Assembly (NCBI RefSeq): GCF_030286045.1 | Contig: NZ_CP127390.1 | Location: forward strand, 2,621,482-2,685,481 | Direction of reading: 5' to 3' | Length of the DNA stretch: 64,000 bases | Source: Propionimicrobium sp. PCR01-08-3 | GTDB lineage: Bacteria > Actinomycetota > Actinomycetes > Propionibacteriales > Propionibacteriaceae | Part shown: positions 33,796 to 43,215 of the stretch, piece by piece | Layout of the letters: each line of letters starts with the position of its first letter | How positions within the stretch are numbered: position 1 is the first letter of the stretch | Notes under the pieces: model-generated | What the model saw: the letters and a program-made list of their open reading frames with translations, nothing else | Database searches by the model: none | What the model was told of the DNA's origin: nothing | Made by a program: the position numbers and the translations under genes

Positions 33796-35532
33796 TCAGT
33801 GACGGGTGTACAGCGTCCCCTGCATCGTGGTGATGAACGATTCGATCGAGAACGGGAAGTCCGACAGCTGCCAGCTGCCCGGGGCGTGATACCAGGACAG
33901 GTCTTCCGGATCGGGAACGCCCGGGTCGTCGTCCGCAGCGACCAGCGCGTCCAGCCAACGGTCGAGACCGCCGAGCACCACCGCATAGGGCAGCACACGG
34001 GAAATCTCGTCGTAGGTGTTCTCTTTCGGCAGCCGATCGGTCGGCTGGGTGGCCAGCGTCATCGCCAATACCTGCAGCCCGCTGAGGATGGACGCACCCT
34101 TTGCCGTGCGGCGCGGCATCTGCTGGCTGACCCAGAGCAGGCCGACGGCCAGCCCGACCAGCACCAGGCCGAGCAGGCCGAGGTCGGTGAAGGCCGCGAG
34201 CAGCACCAACGCGATCACCGAAAGCCCGACCGAGATCCAGCCGATGCGTCCCCAGGTGTTGCGAACCGAATCGGGGCGGGCGGCGAACCAGCCCTCGTTG
34301 ACGACCTCGTCATAGATGGCGTCCTGTACCTCACCCACCGACTCACGGACCGTACCGCTGATCTTCGAGACGGTCACCGACGTGCCATCTGCCGGGGCCA
34401 CGCGATCGAGAATGACGCGCTCGTAGGGCTGCAGTTCGCCGGTGGATTCGCGGCGCTCGAAAGTCCAGTCGATGTTGGTGTTCGCGTTCTCGTGCGGCAG
34501 CTGAACGATCGTCATGTGTCCGCGTACCGCGAGATCGATGATGGTGGCGGTGATGTCGACCGGATCAACCCGCTCGTCCACGAGTGTCCCGACCTCACCG
34601 GGGCGAACGTTCTCGACGAGTTCGAAGCGTTCCTCGCCGGCGGCGATCGGCTCGAACCTGCCGACCGGAACAGGACCGCCACCCTTGAGATCGGCGCCCC
34701 TGGAGCGGTGCAGCAAGAACAATGCGCCCAATCCGACGATCAAGGCGGCCACGGCCCAGATCAGCGGCGCGCCGTGCACGGTGAAGGCACGGTCCAGCGT
34801 CCAATGCTCGGTGAGGGTCTGGTTGGCGGCGACGGCCGCGGTCGGAACGGAGAAGGTCAGCACGACGACCTCGCCCGCACCGCGGGGGCCGTCGGTGAAC
34901 TGCGGATTGAGCGCATCGAAGGTGCCGGACGCATAGGTGGTGCAGGTCGCGGTCGCCGACGGCGGGCCCGCCTCGCAGTCGATGTCGTAGGTGTGAGTGC
35001 CCGAGGGAAGCGCGATCTCGCCGCTGACCTTCTGGACGCCGACATTCAACCCCTGCAAGACCCGCCAGGAGACCTCGGTCAGATCGTCCTGACCGCTCAC
35101 CTGGGGCAGTGCCATGGCCGCACCGATCACGGTGTAGCTGATCACCACCGGCTCGCTGCCCGCCTTGGACGCGTCGACGCCGATCACCAGGTAGTCGCCG
35201 TCGTTGCTGATCGTGGGCTCGAGATCACTACCGCCGGCGGTCACGGTGACGTCGGCGATCTCGTAGTCGAGCTGGGTGTAGTTCAGTTGCGGGCGAGAGG
35301 TAGCCAGCCGCTGTTCGAGGTCGCTGGGGCCGGCGCCGTCGAAGGTGATCGTCTCGGTGATCGACAACGTGCCGTCGGCCTGCACCTCGCCGGAGACGAC
35401 GTAGCTTTCGGCCATGTCGTCGGCTCTGGCGGGCGAGGCGAACCCCAATACGCTGAGCAATAACGTGATTCCGGCGGCGAGGGCCGTGAACTGTGCCGAC
35501 CGCGGTCTGCTCGATTTGGAACGAGTGCTCAC
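33796..35532 (-). CDS. DUF2207-type membrane protein
   Basis: 578 residues, GTG start with AGAAAGG upstream. A signal sequence (ITLLLSVLGFASPARA) is followed by an extracytoplasmic beta-rich domain (SYVVSGEVQADGTLSITETI, typical of DUF2207). A membrane span near 260-280 follows, then a cytoplasmic region, two close spans near 405-440 and a C-terminal domain rich in Asp and Trp. Function of the family is unknown. Single gene, convergent with the protease across the two repeat elements. Confidence 0.83.
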   Translation of the reverse strand: MSTRSKSSRPRSAQFTALAAGITLLLSVLGFASPARADDMAESYVVSGEVQADGTLSITETITFDGAGPSDLEQRLATSRPQLNYTQLDYEIADVTVTAGGSDLEPTISNDGDYLVIGVDASKAGSEPVVISYTVIGAAMALPQVSGQDDLTEVSWRVLQGLNVGVQKVSGEIALPSGTHTYDIDCEAGPPSATATCTTYASGTFDALNPQFTDGPRGAGEVVVLTFSVPTAAVAANQTLTEHWTLDRAFTVHGAPLIWAVAALIVGLGALFLLHRSRGADLKGGGPVPVGRFEPIAAGEERFELVENVRPGEVGTLVDERVDPVDITATIIDLAVRGHMTIVQLPHENANTNIDWTFERRESTGELQPYERVILDRVAPADGTSVTVSKISGTVRESVGEVQDAIYDEVVNEGWFAARPDSVRNTWGRIGWISVGLSVIALVLLAAFTDLGLLGLVLVGLAVGLLWVSQQMPRRTAKGASILSGLQVLAMTLATQPTDRLPKENTYDEISRVLPYAVVLGGLDRWLDALVAADDDPGVPDPEDLSWYHAPGSWQLSDFPFSIESFITTMQGTLYTRH

Positions 35533-35715
35533 CTGGCATGCCTTTCTGGACGATCAGTTGGCGACCCACCGCGGGGCAATGTGTCGCGGCATATCGGGTC
35601 CAAGGTACCGCACGAGTGGCCCAGCCAGCACCGGTTCTGCCCAATGGATGGGCGTGGCATGCCCGTTCGCTGATCACAGGCTGCCGTAGGCCCGCGATGG
35701 CCTAGGGTTATGCCC

Positions 35716-36948
35716 GTGAGTCAATGGGGGCAGCAAAACCAAGGCAACCGGCCGAACACCGGCTTTGGCCCTTCTAATCAGTGGGGCGCACCGCGCCAGC
35801 CGGCGCAGCAGTGGGCGCCCGCTCCGCAGTGGAGCCCGCCGAGCAATCGGCCGCAGCAATGGTCTCCCGGCCAGCAGTGGGGCGCGCCGCGTCCGCAAGC
35901 AGGCTGGGCACCTCCGGCAGGTCCCGCATGGACGCCGAACAATGCCGGTTGGCAAGCCACACAGCAGCGTCCGCCGGCGAATTTCGGCTACAACATGGGC
36001 GTGCCGGGCGGACCGGCACCCCGCAAACGGGGCTCGTCGGTTCTCAAGCTGGTGCTCTTCGTGATCGGCGGGTTCGTGCTCGCGATGGTCGCCTTCAGCG
36101 TGTTCAGCCAGACCGATGATCCGGTTCAGAACCCGCCGGCCGAATACCAGAACGAGGATTATCAGGTTCCCGAGGTCGACACGAGTCCCCCGGAGATCCC
36201 GATGCCCGAGACCTACAGCGAGGCTCAGGAATGGCTCACCACCAACTCCATCTATGACCAGGGTGTCGCGGTTCCGGTGCGGTGCGAGGCGACCCCGATC
36301 GATCTGATGAACGCCTCACAGGCCGAACTCGAAAATCACTTGAACGAGTTCACCGGCTGCCTGATGCGCGTCTTCGGCCCCACCTTGGAGCAGGCCGGCT
36401 ACCAGGCCGTGCGTCCGAGCGTCACCATCTACACGACGTCGGTGAACACCAAGTGCGGCGAGATGCCGATGCAAAATGCCGCCTACTGCGCCGCCGATCA
36501 GCAGGTCTACTACGCCGCCGACTTACCCGAGATCGTTCCGGCCGACTTGCAGGGTGTGAACTACGTCGTCGAGTCGGTCATCGCGCACGAATTCGGGCAC
36601 GCGATTCAGGCCCGCACCGGAATCCTGATCTCCGAGGTCGCCTGGGAGCAGAACTCTGACGAAGCCACTGCCAACAATTTCTCGCGCCGCCTCGAGGTGC
36701 AGGCTGATTGCTTCGCCGGCGAGTTCATTCAGTCGGTCGGCTATTCGGTCGGCGTCGATGACACCAGCGCTCAGGAGCTCTCGGAGTTGTTCTACTCGAT
36801 CGGCGACGATGTGCTCACCGGCGACCCGAACTATGATGGCAATCACGGGCACGGCGACACCCGGCAGGCCTGGTTCATGGCCGGCTACCAGAATTCGCTG
36901 CTGAGTTCGTGCAACACCTTCACTGTCGGGGACGCAGAGGTCAAATAG
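35716..36948 (+). CDS. YpfJ-like neutral zinc metallopeptidase
   Basis: 410 residues from GTG 35716. TAGGGT (35703-35708) is 7 bases upstream, so the mRNA is probably leaderless at this GTG; ATG 35710 is the alternative. A Gln/Trp/Pro-rich cytoplasmic region (about 1-100) precedes one membrane span (about 112-132). The catalytic domain outside carries HEFGH (zinc HExxH), with an [11 protein letters not shown] segment giving the third ligand region. The protein ends within an overlap of 8 bases with the convergent ispF gene. Confidence 0.85.
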   Translation: MSQWGQQNQGNRPNTGFGPSNQWGAPRQPAQQWAPAPQWSPPSNRPQQWSPGQQWGAPRPQAGWAPPAGPAWTPNNAGWQATQQRPPANFGYNMGVPGGPAPRKRGSSVLKLVLFVIGGFVLAMVAFSVFSQTDDPVQNPPAEYQNEDYQVPEVDTSPPEIPMPETYSEAQEWLTTNSIYDQGVAVPVRCEATPIDLMNASQAELENHLNEFTGCLMRVFGPTLEQAGYQAVRPSVTIYTTSVNTKCGEMPMQNAAYCAADQQVYYAADLPEIVPADLQGVNYVVESVIAHEFGHAIQARTGILISEVAWEQNSDEATANNFSRRLEVQADCFAGEFIQSVGYSVGVDDTSAQELSELFYSIGDDVLTGDPNYDGNHGHGDTRQAWFMAGYQNSLLSSCNTFTVGDAEVK

Positions 36949-37414
36949 TTCGCTCGACCAACACGGACGCGATAGCGGCCAGCCCCTCGCCCCTGCCGGT
37001 GAACCCGAGGCCATCGGTGGTGGTGGCGCTCAGACTGGCATCCGCGTCCAGGGTTTGGGTCAGCAACTCCTCCGCCTCGGCGCGGCGGGCGGCCATCCTG
37101 GGACGGTTGCCGATCAGCTGCACCGATACATTGACGATCTGCCAGCCCGCCGCCTCGGCCCGGCGCTTGGTCTCGGCGAGAAACGCCACGCCGGACGCCC
37201 CGGCCCACTCGGGCTCGCTGGTGCCGAAATTGGAACCCATGTCACCCAGCTTGCAGGCCGATAACAGGGCGTCGCAGATGGCATGACAGACCACGTCACC
37301 GTCGGAATGCCCCGCCAGGCCGACGCTTTCGTCCGGGAAATGGAGCCCGGCCACCCACATCGGCACGCCTTCGGCAAACCGGTGGGTGTCGGTGCCGATA
37401 CCGGTGCGGATCAT
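36941..37414 (-). CDS. ispF: 2-C-methyl-D-erythritol 2,4-cyclodiphosphate synthase
   Basis: 157 residues. MEP-pathway enzyme forming the cyclodiphosphate from CDP-ME 2-phosphate. Zinc-binding DTHRF (Asp and His near residues 9-11) and [17 protein letters not shown] are clear, as is the C-terminal [17 protein letters not shown]. It starts inside the ispD stop (ATGA overlap at 37411-37414), so the two are coupled. Confidence 0.95.
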   Translation of the reverse strand: MIRTGIGTDTHRFAEGVPMWVAGLHFPDESVGLAGHSDGDVVCHAICDALLSACKLGDMGSNFGTSEPEWAGASGVAFLAETKRRAEAAGWQIVNVSVQLIGNRPRMAARRAEAEELLTQTLDADASLSATTTDGLGFTGRGEGLAAIASVLVERTI

Positions 37415-38157
37415 GAGCCGAAGTGCCGGCGGATCCGGCGTCCGGAGTGATGTCCCAGGGTGTCTCGTACGTCCCACAGCGCCTGCGCGATGGTCAGGTC
37501 GGTAGGCTCGGTGACCTTCATCGAGAGCCGGGAGCCCTCGACCAGCGTGACTCGGTGGCCTGCCTGCTCGGCACACGACACGTCGTCGGTGAACGCTGCG
37601 CCGGAGGCAGCCATCTTCTCGTGGGCGGCGAGGATAAGTTTCAGCGGAAAACCCTGCGGGGTCTGAATCGCCCGCAGCTGAGAGCGGTCGATGATCGCCG
37701 AGGCGCCCTCGGCGTCCACCAGGCGCATCGAGTCGGCCACCTGGATCGCAGGGGCAACCGCCTCCGCTCCAGAACGGACGGCCTCGATGACCGAGGCGAC
37801 GACCTTGGCCGGCACCATCGGACGCACCGCGTCGTGCACCAGCACGACTTCGGCCCCCGCCAGCTTGGCATCGTCGCGCACCGCCTTGAGCCCGTTATAG
37901 ACGGACTCCTGCCGGGACGCCCCACCCAGCACCTGGGTGACCGGGATCGGTAGCGCGGCCAACTCGGGGCCGAGTTGCCTGGCCACCTGCTCGTTGAGCA
38001 CGATCACCGCGTGAGTGCAGCCACCGGCCGCCATCGCTTCGATCGACATGACCATCAGAGTTCGGCCGGTCACCTTGAGGGCGGGTTTGGGGGTTCTGCC
38101 TCCGTACCGCAAGCCCAGTCCGGCGCCGACCACCACAGCTACTACCGGGGATGCCAT
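37411..38157 (-). CDS. ispD: 2-C-methyl-D-erythritol 4-phosphate cytidylyltransferase
   Basis: 248 residues from ATG 38157; a longer upstream reading is rejected because it crosses the divergent promoter. It transfers CMP from CTP to MEP. The nucleotide-binding [25 protein letters not shown] and [19 protein letters not shown] are family motifs. No ribosome site; CAGACT 7 bases upstream may give a leaderless start. Operon ispD-ispF. Confidence 0.93.
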   Translation of the reverse strand: MASPVVAVVVGAGLGLRYGGRTPKPALKVTGRTLMVMSIEAMAAGGCTHAVIVLNEQVARQLGPELAALPIPVTQVLGGASRQESVYNGLKAVRDDAKLAGAEVVLVHDAVRPMVPAKVVASVIEAVRSGAEAVAPAIQVADSMRLVDAEGASAIIDRSQLRAIQTPQGFPLKLILAAHEKMAASGAAFTDDVSCAEQAGHRVTLVEGSRLSMKVTEPTDLTIAQALWDVRDTLGHHSGRRIRRHFGS

Positions 38158-38230
38158 AAGCAGAAGTCTGGCACAGTACAGCCGGTTCTCGCTGTGAGGC
38201 ACAGCGATGCGCGACCCATAGGCTTGAGGC

Positions 38231-38833
38231 ATGATTCCCTCCCGCACCGATGATCTCCGGTTCGCCGATTGGCTGGACAGCAGCGTGCCGGATGGCTTCG
38301 ACGCCTACCGGAAGATCGTGCACGACGGTGACGATCTGTCGACCACGGCACTGGCCGAGCTCATCGCGTTGCTGAGATGCGTCACCCCGCCCCATCTACA
38401 ACAGGAGGTGAGCTACGGCTTATGGGAAGGGCACTCAGGCATCTTTGGTGGCGGTATCACAGCCGACGGCTATCTCCGTCCCACAAGCGGGCTCGCGAGA
38501 GCGGTCAATGCTGCGGCGCAATTCGGATCGCAGATCACCGCTTTCCGAGACCGGCGCCGAGCCGATACGGCGTCCTGGATCGACACTCAATTGCATAGTC
38601 GATTGGAGCTATCGGCGCGTCGCTATCTATTGTTCCGCGGCCGGTTGGAGCCGGTGGTCCAGTGGTTCCGCGACACCGGACCGGTTGCCTTTCGCCGCTG
38701 TCCCGATCTGATCTGGCCCGATGATCACTCGTGGATCGTGACAGCCCCTCCTGAGCAGGGATTCACCGTGGTGGCAGGCGCCCGCGAACTCATCGACCTG
38801 CTCGATTCCGATCCGATGTTCGAGACCAATTGA
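38231..38833 (+). CDS. Uncharacterised actinobacterial protein
   Basis: 200 residues, probably leaderless: TAGGCT (38219-38224) lies 6 bases before the ATG. Soluble, no signal or membrane segment. The C-terminal part (PDLIWPDDHSWIVTAPPEQG, then FTVVAGARELIDLLDSDP) resembles a pattern seen in many unnamed actinobacterial proteins. Family and function not recognised. Divergent from ispD. Confidence 0.65.
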   Translation: MIPSRTDDLRFADWLDSSVPDGFDAYRKIVHDGDDLSTTALAELIALLRCVTPPHLQQEVSYGLWEGHSGIFGGGITADGYLRPTSGLARAVNAAAQFGSQITAFRDRRRADTASWIDTQLHSRLELSARRYLLFRGRLEPVVQWFRDTGPVAFRRCPDLIWPDDHSWIVTAPPEQGFTVVAGARELIDLLDSDPMFETN

Positions 38834-38927
38834 GCCGGTCCGGCCGGCGCCAGGTTGCCGCGTCTGCTGGCCGGTGAAAGAATCGAGCCGTCACAACGAG
38901 CTGTGCCTATCGTCCATGGAGGATGCC

Positions 38928-39620
38928 ATGACCACCCGAGTATTGGAACCGCCCTTCTTGATCTGTAACCCCAAGGCTTATCTGGGCAGCGCCGATACCC
39001 TCAAACTGGCCACCCTCACCGACGAGCTGGCCGGCGAGTTCGGTATCGACGTGCTGTTCACCGCCCAGCATGTCGACCTGCGGATGGTCAGCGAGCACAC
39101 CAAGAACCTGACGATCACCGCCCAGCACATGGATCCGATCGTCAAGGGCCGTGGCATGGGGTTCATCCTGCCCGAATCGCTGGTGGAGGCCGGCGCCAAG
39201 GCGGTCGTGCTGAACCACGCCGAGCATCAGCTCACTCTCGACGTGCTGGACGCAACCATGCGGCGGGCCCGCGAGGTCGGGCTGGCCACCGTCGTCTGCG
39301 CCGATTCGGACGCCCAGTGCCGCGCGATCGCCACCATGGGTCCCGCCATGATGATCTGCGAGCCGACCGCCAATATCGGCACCGGCAAGATGGACGCGGG
39401 CGACTACGTGGCGCGCACCACCAAGATCGTCAAAGAGGTGAACCCGGAGATTCTGGTCATCCAGGCCGCGGGCGTCACCGACGGCCAAGATGTCGCGAAC
39501 GCTCTCGCCCAGGGCGCGGACTCCTCGGGCGGTACCAGCGGAATCGTGCAGAATCCTGACTGGCGCCAGGTGCTCACCGAGATGTTCACCGCGATCGCCG
39601 AGCACAAAAAGAACGCGTAA
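38928..39620 (+). CDS. Triose-phosphate-isomerase-like TIM barrel
   Basis: 230 residues from ATG 38928 after GGAGGA. Short, archaeal-like TIM layout: substrate Lys in CNPKAYLG, electrophilic His in LNHAEHQL, catalytic Glu in CEPTANIGTG, and a phosphate loop SSGGTSGIVQ. Housekeeping bacterial TpiA is about 250 residues and of another subgroup, so this may be a second isomerase for a different sugar phosphate. No sugar genes are directly beside it apart from the glucitol EIIA downstream. Confidence 0.75.
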   Translation: MTTRVLEPPFLICNPKAYLGSADTLKLATLTDELAGEFGIDVLFTAQHVDLRMVSEHTKNLTITAQHMDPIVKGRGMGFILPESLVEAGAKAVVLNHAEHQLTLDVLDATMRRAREVGLATVVCADSDAQCRAIATMGPAMMICEPTANIGTGKMDAGDYVARTTKIVKEVNPEILVIQAAGVTDGQDVANALAQGADSSGGTSGIVQNPDWRQVLTEMFTAIAEHKKNA

Positions 39621-39632
39621 ACAACTAACGCA

Positions 39633-39654
39633 CGCGGCCACCGCGCGGGCCGCG
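39633..39654. terminator. GC-rich hairpin after the TIM-like gene
   Basis: CGCGGCC (39633-39639) and GGCCGCG (39648-39654), perfect 7-bp arms around an 8-base loop, 13 bases past the stop. Likely terminator. Confidence 0.5.
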
Positions 39655-39809
39655 GCCTCAACTCAACCCGGCCGTCCGCCGACGACACCGTCGATAGCGA
39701 GCGGAGTAGCGGGGATTGGTTCGAGCGGTGCGAACGGCATGTTGTGCGGATACACTCCTCACTCAGTGGCACCGGGTTCGGACCGACACATGACCGACAG
39801 GAGAGATGT

Positions 39810-40181
39810 ATGTCCACACCACTTTGGAGTTCCACTATCACCCGAGTGGGCATCGACGCCGTCGAGATCGTCCGCTCGGGTGTGTTGATCCTGTTCGGTG
39901 AGCCGGTACCTGAGGCGCTCGCCGATGTCAGTGTCGTGCACGATCGTGCCACCGGTCTTTCGCGTCCGCTGCGGGCTGGTGACCAGTTCAGCTTCGCCGG
40001 CCAGACCTACGTGCTGGACGAGGTCGGTGGCCGGGCCAGTGACAATCTCACCGAACTTGGTCACGTGGTGATCTACATCGACCAACCCGATCAGTCGCTC
40101 CTGCCCGGAGCCATCAAGGCATCCGGGCCCACGCCCGTAATTCCCGAGCCGGGCAGCCAGATCAGTTTCAGCGAGGTTTAG
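39810..40181 (+). CDS. PTS glucitol/sorbitol-type EIIA
   Basis: 123 residues, ATG after AGGAGAG. It resembles the EIIA-Gut domain: LADVSVVHDR (phosphorylatable His region), LRAGDQFSFAGQTYVLDEVG and DNLTELGHVVIYI. No glucitol EIIB or EIIC is nearby. It could serve a PTS elsewhere or be a regulatory EIIA. Its stop overlaps the RegX3-like gene stop by 4 bases (convergent). Confidence 0.82.
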   Translation: MSTPLWSSTITRVGIDAVEIVRSGVLILFGEPVPEALADVSVVHDRATGLSRPLRAGDQFSFAGQTYVLDEVGGRASDNLTELGHVVIYIDQPDQSLLPGAIKASGPTPVIPEPGSQISFSEV

Positions 40182-40855
40182 CCCGCAAACTTGTAGCCCA
40201 GCCCCCGTACCGTCTGCAGTTTCACCGGATGGGCGGGATCGTCCTCGATCTTGGCGCGGATACGTTTGACATGCACGTCCAGGGTTTTGGTGTCGCCCAC
40301 ATAGTCGGCGCCCCAGACTCGGTCGATCAGCTGCCCGCGGGTCATCACCCGCCCGGCATTGCGCATCAGCAGTTCGAGCAACTCGAACTCCTTGAGCGCC
40401 AGCCGCACCTGCCCGCCGCCCGTGGTCACCTCGTGGCGTTCGACGTCCATCCGCACGCCGCTCACCTCGAGCACCTCGGAGAACGGCTCAGTGTCGTAAC
40501 CGCGGCGCAGCACCGCCCGGATGCGGGCCACCAACTCGCGATGGCTGAACGGTTTGGTGACGTAGTCGTCGGCCCCCAGTTCCAGGCCGACCACCTTGTC
40601 GATCTCGGAATCGCGGGCTGTCACCATGATCACCGGCACATTGCCCCGCACCCGGAGTTGCCGGCAGGCTTCGATGCCGCCCATGCCCGGCATCATCAGG
40701 TCGAGCAGCACCAGATCTGCGCCGCCTCGGTCGTATTCGGCCAGGCCGGCTTCGCCATCGGCTGCCTCCGCGACCTCGAATCCCTCGCGTTGCAGCATGT
40801 AGCCGACGGCATCGCGATAGGACGCCTCGTCGTCCACGATCAGAATGCGGGTCAC
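40178..40855 (-). CDS. OmpR/PhoB-family response regulator (RegX3-like)
   Basis: 225 residues, GTG start. The receiver domain has acidic DDE near the start, the phospho-acceptor Asp in VLLDLMMPGMGG, and KPFSHRELVARI. The winged-helix output domain (about 130-225) ends VKLQTVRGLGYKFAG. It lies 3 bases after its kinase gene and opposite phoU, the arrangement of senX3-regX3 in actinobacteria, so it probably controls phosphate-starvation genes through PHO-box repeats. Confidence 0.92.
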   Translation of the reverse strand: MTRILIVDDEASYRDAVGYMLQREGFEVAEAADGEAGLAEYDRGGADLVLLDLMMPGMGGIEACRQLRVRGNVPVIMVTARDSEIDKVVGLELGADDYVTKPFSHRELVARIRAVLRRGYDTEPFSEVLEVSGVRMDVERHEVTTGGGQVRLALKEFELLELLMRNAGRVMTRGQLIDRVWGADYVGDTKTLDVHVKRIRAKIEDDPAHPVKLQTVRGLGYKFAG

Positions 40856-40858
40856 TGG

Positions 40859-42007
40859 TTACCTCTCATCTTGGTAGGCGGGCAGCCGGAGAGTGAAGGT
40901 CGACCCCTGGCCCGGCTTGCTCCACACGTTCACCGAACCACCATGCGCCCCCGCGGTGTGTTTCACGATGGCCAGGCCCAGCCCGGTGCCGCCCTCGGCC
41001 CGGCCGCGCGCGTAGTCCACGCGGTAGAACCGCTCGAAGATCCGGTCTTGTTCGTCCGGGGCTATGCCGATGCCGTTATCAGAGACCGCGATCTCGACGA
41101 AATCATCGTCGTCGTCCACAGGTCGCCTGGTGGTGACAGACACCCGCGCACCCAGATCCGAATAATTGATCGCATTTTGAATCAGGTTCACCACGGCGGT
41201 GGTCAGCTGATGTTCATCGCCCAACACCGTCAGGCCGGGCGCGATGGCTGCGTTCAGCTGCACCGACCGGGCCAGCGCCTGCTCCCGGCACTGGTCGACG
41301 GCGGCCCTGGCGACATCGTCCACCGATACCACCGATGGCTGCAGCATCGGATCGTCCGATTGCAGCCTCGACAGCTCGATGATCTGCGCAATGAGCTCGC
41401 TCAACCGGTCGGTCTCGGTAATCAGCCGGGCAGAAAAACGCCGCACGGCCTCGGGGTCGTCGTAGGCCCCCTCAAGCGCCTCGGCCAGCACCCTGATCGC
41501 CCCGACCGGGGTCTTCAACTCGTGGCTCACGTTGCCGACGAAGTCGCGTTTGATCTCGTCGGTGCGCACCTGCGCCGACCGGTCGTCCGCAATCGCCAGA
41601 ACCAGGCCGTCGCCGAGCGCCACGATGCGCACCGCCAGCTCGACCACCGGCATGCCGAGCTCGCGGCGTCCCTTGAGCGCGGACCCCATGCCCTGACCCG
41701 ATCGCCGTGCCTGCCGGACCAGGTCGAGCAGTTCTTCTGGGACGATGCGGGAGCCGCGCACCAGACCGAGAGTGCGCGCGCGGGGGTTCGACATCAGTAC
41801 CTCGTCGTAGGGCCCGACCACCAGTGCTGCCGATCGCAACAAGCCGATGGTCGCCTCCAACTGGCCGCTGACTTCCGGTGTTCGTTCCGCAAGGTCGGCT
41901 TGGGTGGCGCGCGAAAGTACCCGCAGCCAACGCAGCACCGGCATCGCGGCCAAGCCGATGGCCAGGCCCAGCACGACAGCCAGTACAACCTCCACGTCTT
42001 CGATCAT
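40859..42007 (-). CDS. Phosphate-type sensor histidine kinase (SenX3-like)
   Basis: 382 residues from ATG 42007; an in-frame extension to 42307 is rejected since it would cover the divergent promoter. One N-terminal membrane span (EVVLAVVLGLAIGLAAMPVL), a PAS-like linker (about 50-140), an HisKA box with NVSHELKTPVGAI and HATPase boxes NLIQNAINYSD, DNGIGIAPDEQDRIFERFY and GGTGLGLAIVKH. The short anchor, as in SenX3, suggests that it senses phosphate status through the Pst/PhoU machinery rather than an external ligand. Confidence 0.92.
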   Translation of the reverse strand: MIEDVEVVLAVVLGLAIGLAAMPVLRWLRVLSRATQADLAERTPEVSGQLEATIGLLRSAALVVGPYDEVLMSNPRARTLGLVRGSRIVPEELLDLVRQARRSGQGMGSALKGRRELGMPVVELAVRIVALGDGLVLAIADDRSAQVRTDEIKRDFVGNVSHELKTPVGAIRVLAEALEGAYDDPEAVRRFSARLITETDRLSELIAQIIELSRLQSDDPMLQPSVVSVDDVARAAVDQCREQALARSVQLNAAIAPGLTVLGDEHQLTTAVVNLIQNAINYSDLGARVSVTTRRPVDDDDDFVEIAVSDNGIGIAPDEQDRIFERFYRVDYARGRAEGGTGLGLAIVKHTAGAHGGSVNVWSKPGQGSTFTLRLPAYQDER

Positions 42008-42127
42008 GCCAGAGATGTCCAGTGCCGTGTTCGGCCGACCGGACGATCCATATCTGCTAGCGGACCTGCTATTTCTTGCGCGTGAAATGTCATTTCGGGA
42101 GTGCGGCCGGCGACGCAACGACGCAAT

Positions 42128-42145
42128 GTTCATCCGGAGTTCACC
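42128..42145. promoter_or_regulatory. PHO box between senX3-like and phoU genes
   Basis: GTTCATC (42128-42134) and GTTCACC (42139-42145) are direct repeats spaced 11 bases, as in Streptomyces PhoP and mycobacterial RegX3 sites. Both divergent genes belong to phosphate control. A nearby odd-length palindrome GAAATG-T-CATTTC (42084-42096) may be a second site. The rest of this 317-base gap shows no gene. Confidence 0.72.
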
Positions 42146-42324
42146 AACGCGCCAAGTCGATGAGGCATCCTTGGTGCAGAGCGGGCCACCATCAAGCCCG
42201 CGCCTCGCGCCGCTCGGCCCACCGGACTCGACTAGAGTCACGCGAGTGAGCAAGTGAGAGCGCCGGAGCCCGATTGAACTGTTCAGGCTTGACCCGGAAT
42301 CGGGCATGAGAAGAGAGGTATCCA

Positions 42325-42990
42325 GTGCGCAAGATCTATCAAAGCGACCTTGAGAGCGTCGTGAACGAACTGGTCGTGATTTCCGATTCGGTACAGATTG
42401 CCGTTCGGGACGCCACCCGGGCGCTTCTGGAGGCCGACCTGCAGTTGGCCGAGCGGGTGATCAGCGGCGACTCCCGGATTGATGCCATGCACGATGAACT
42501 CGAGATGCGTGCCTTCACCATTTTGGCTCGCCAGGCCCCGGTCGCCGGCGAATTGCGCACCCTGGTCGCGGTGATTCAGATGGACGCGGCGCTGGGCCGG
42601 ATGGGCGACCTCGCGGCGCACGTCGCCAAGATCGCCCGGCTGCGCTATCCCGAGCACGCGGTGCCCGAGCCGCTGCGGGAGAACTTCAAGCAGATGTCGC
42701 GGGTCGCCCAAGAGATGGTGGGCAACGCCGGCCGAGTGCTTGCCGAGCGCGATCTCGAAGAGGCCAAGAAACTCGCCGAAGACGACGAGGTGATGGACGA
42801 TCTGCGCAGCGAGCAGTTCCGGGTCATCCTCGGCGACGACTGGACCGACGGTGTGGAGAGCGCGGTCGATGTCGCACTGCTCGGGCGTTACTACGAGCGC
42901 ATCGCCGACCACGCCGTCTCGATGGGCCGGCGCATCATCTACATCATCACCGGCGACTTCCCCGAAGGCGAGAACTGGCCGTCCACGTAG
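42325..42990 (+). CDS. phoU: Phosphate signalling complex protein PhoU
   Basis: 221 residues. Two tandem three-helix repeats; the conserved E/DxxxD-type metal motifs appear in VIQMDAALGRMGDLAAHVAK and ALLGRYYERIADHAVSMG. It links Pst transport to the SenX3-like kinase and represses the pho response when phosphate is ample. ATG follows GAAGAGAGG. Divergent from the kinase/regulator pair; the PHO box lies between. Confidence 0.95.
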   Translation: MRKIYQSDLESVVNELVVISDSVQIAVRDATRALLEADLQLAERVISGDSRIDAMHDELEMRAFTILARQAPVAGELRTLVAVIQMDAALGRMGDLAAHVAKIARLRYPEHAVPEPLRENFKQMSRVAQEMVGNAGRVLAERDLEEAKKLAEDDEVMDDLRSEQFRVILGDDWTDGVESAVDVALLGRYYERIADHAVSMGRRIIYIITGDFPEGENWPST

Positions 42991-43067
42991 ACCGAACTGC
43001 TCGCCGTCCGTCGTGAACGCTCGTCGTCCGCCAGAATGTGCTCCACAAACGCCCACCGCGCTGCATA

Positions 43068-43148
43068 ACGCTCGCCATAAGGGAGTTTGCTGCTGTTGCA
43101 ACAGCAGCAAACTCCCTTTGGGTAGGCGATATGCACGATGGCGAGCGT
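43068..43148. terminator. 40-bp perfect palindrome with outer arms
   Basis: AAGGGAGTTTGCTGCTGTTG (43079-43098) is followed directly by its exact reverse complement (43099-43118), with no loop. Outer arms ACGCTCGCCAT (43068-43078) and ATGGCGAGCGT (43138-43148) also pair. It sits between phoU and the convergent pfkB-type gene and could act as a two-way terminator. A spacer-free 20-bp arm is unusual. Confidence 0.75.
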
Positions 43149-43215
43149 CCAAGAATTACGGCGAGCGATATCGCGGAGTCCCGGCGGGCCCGACCAGTCG
43201 GGGCGCTCGGGACGA

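Noticed and set aside
40229-42085. 618-residue open frame on the plus strand
   Set aside because: Antisense of the RegX3/SenX3-like pair; His/Gln-rich shadow composition.
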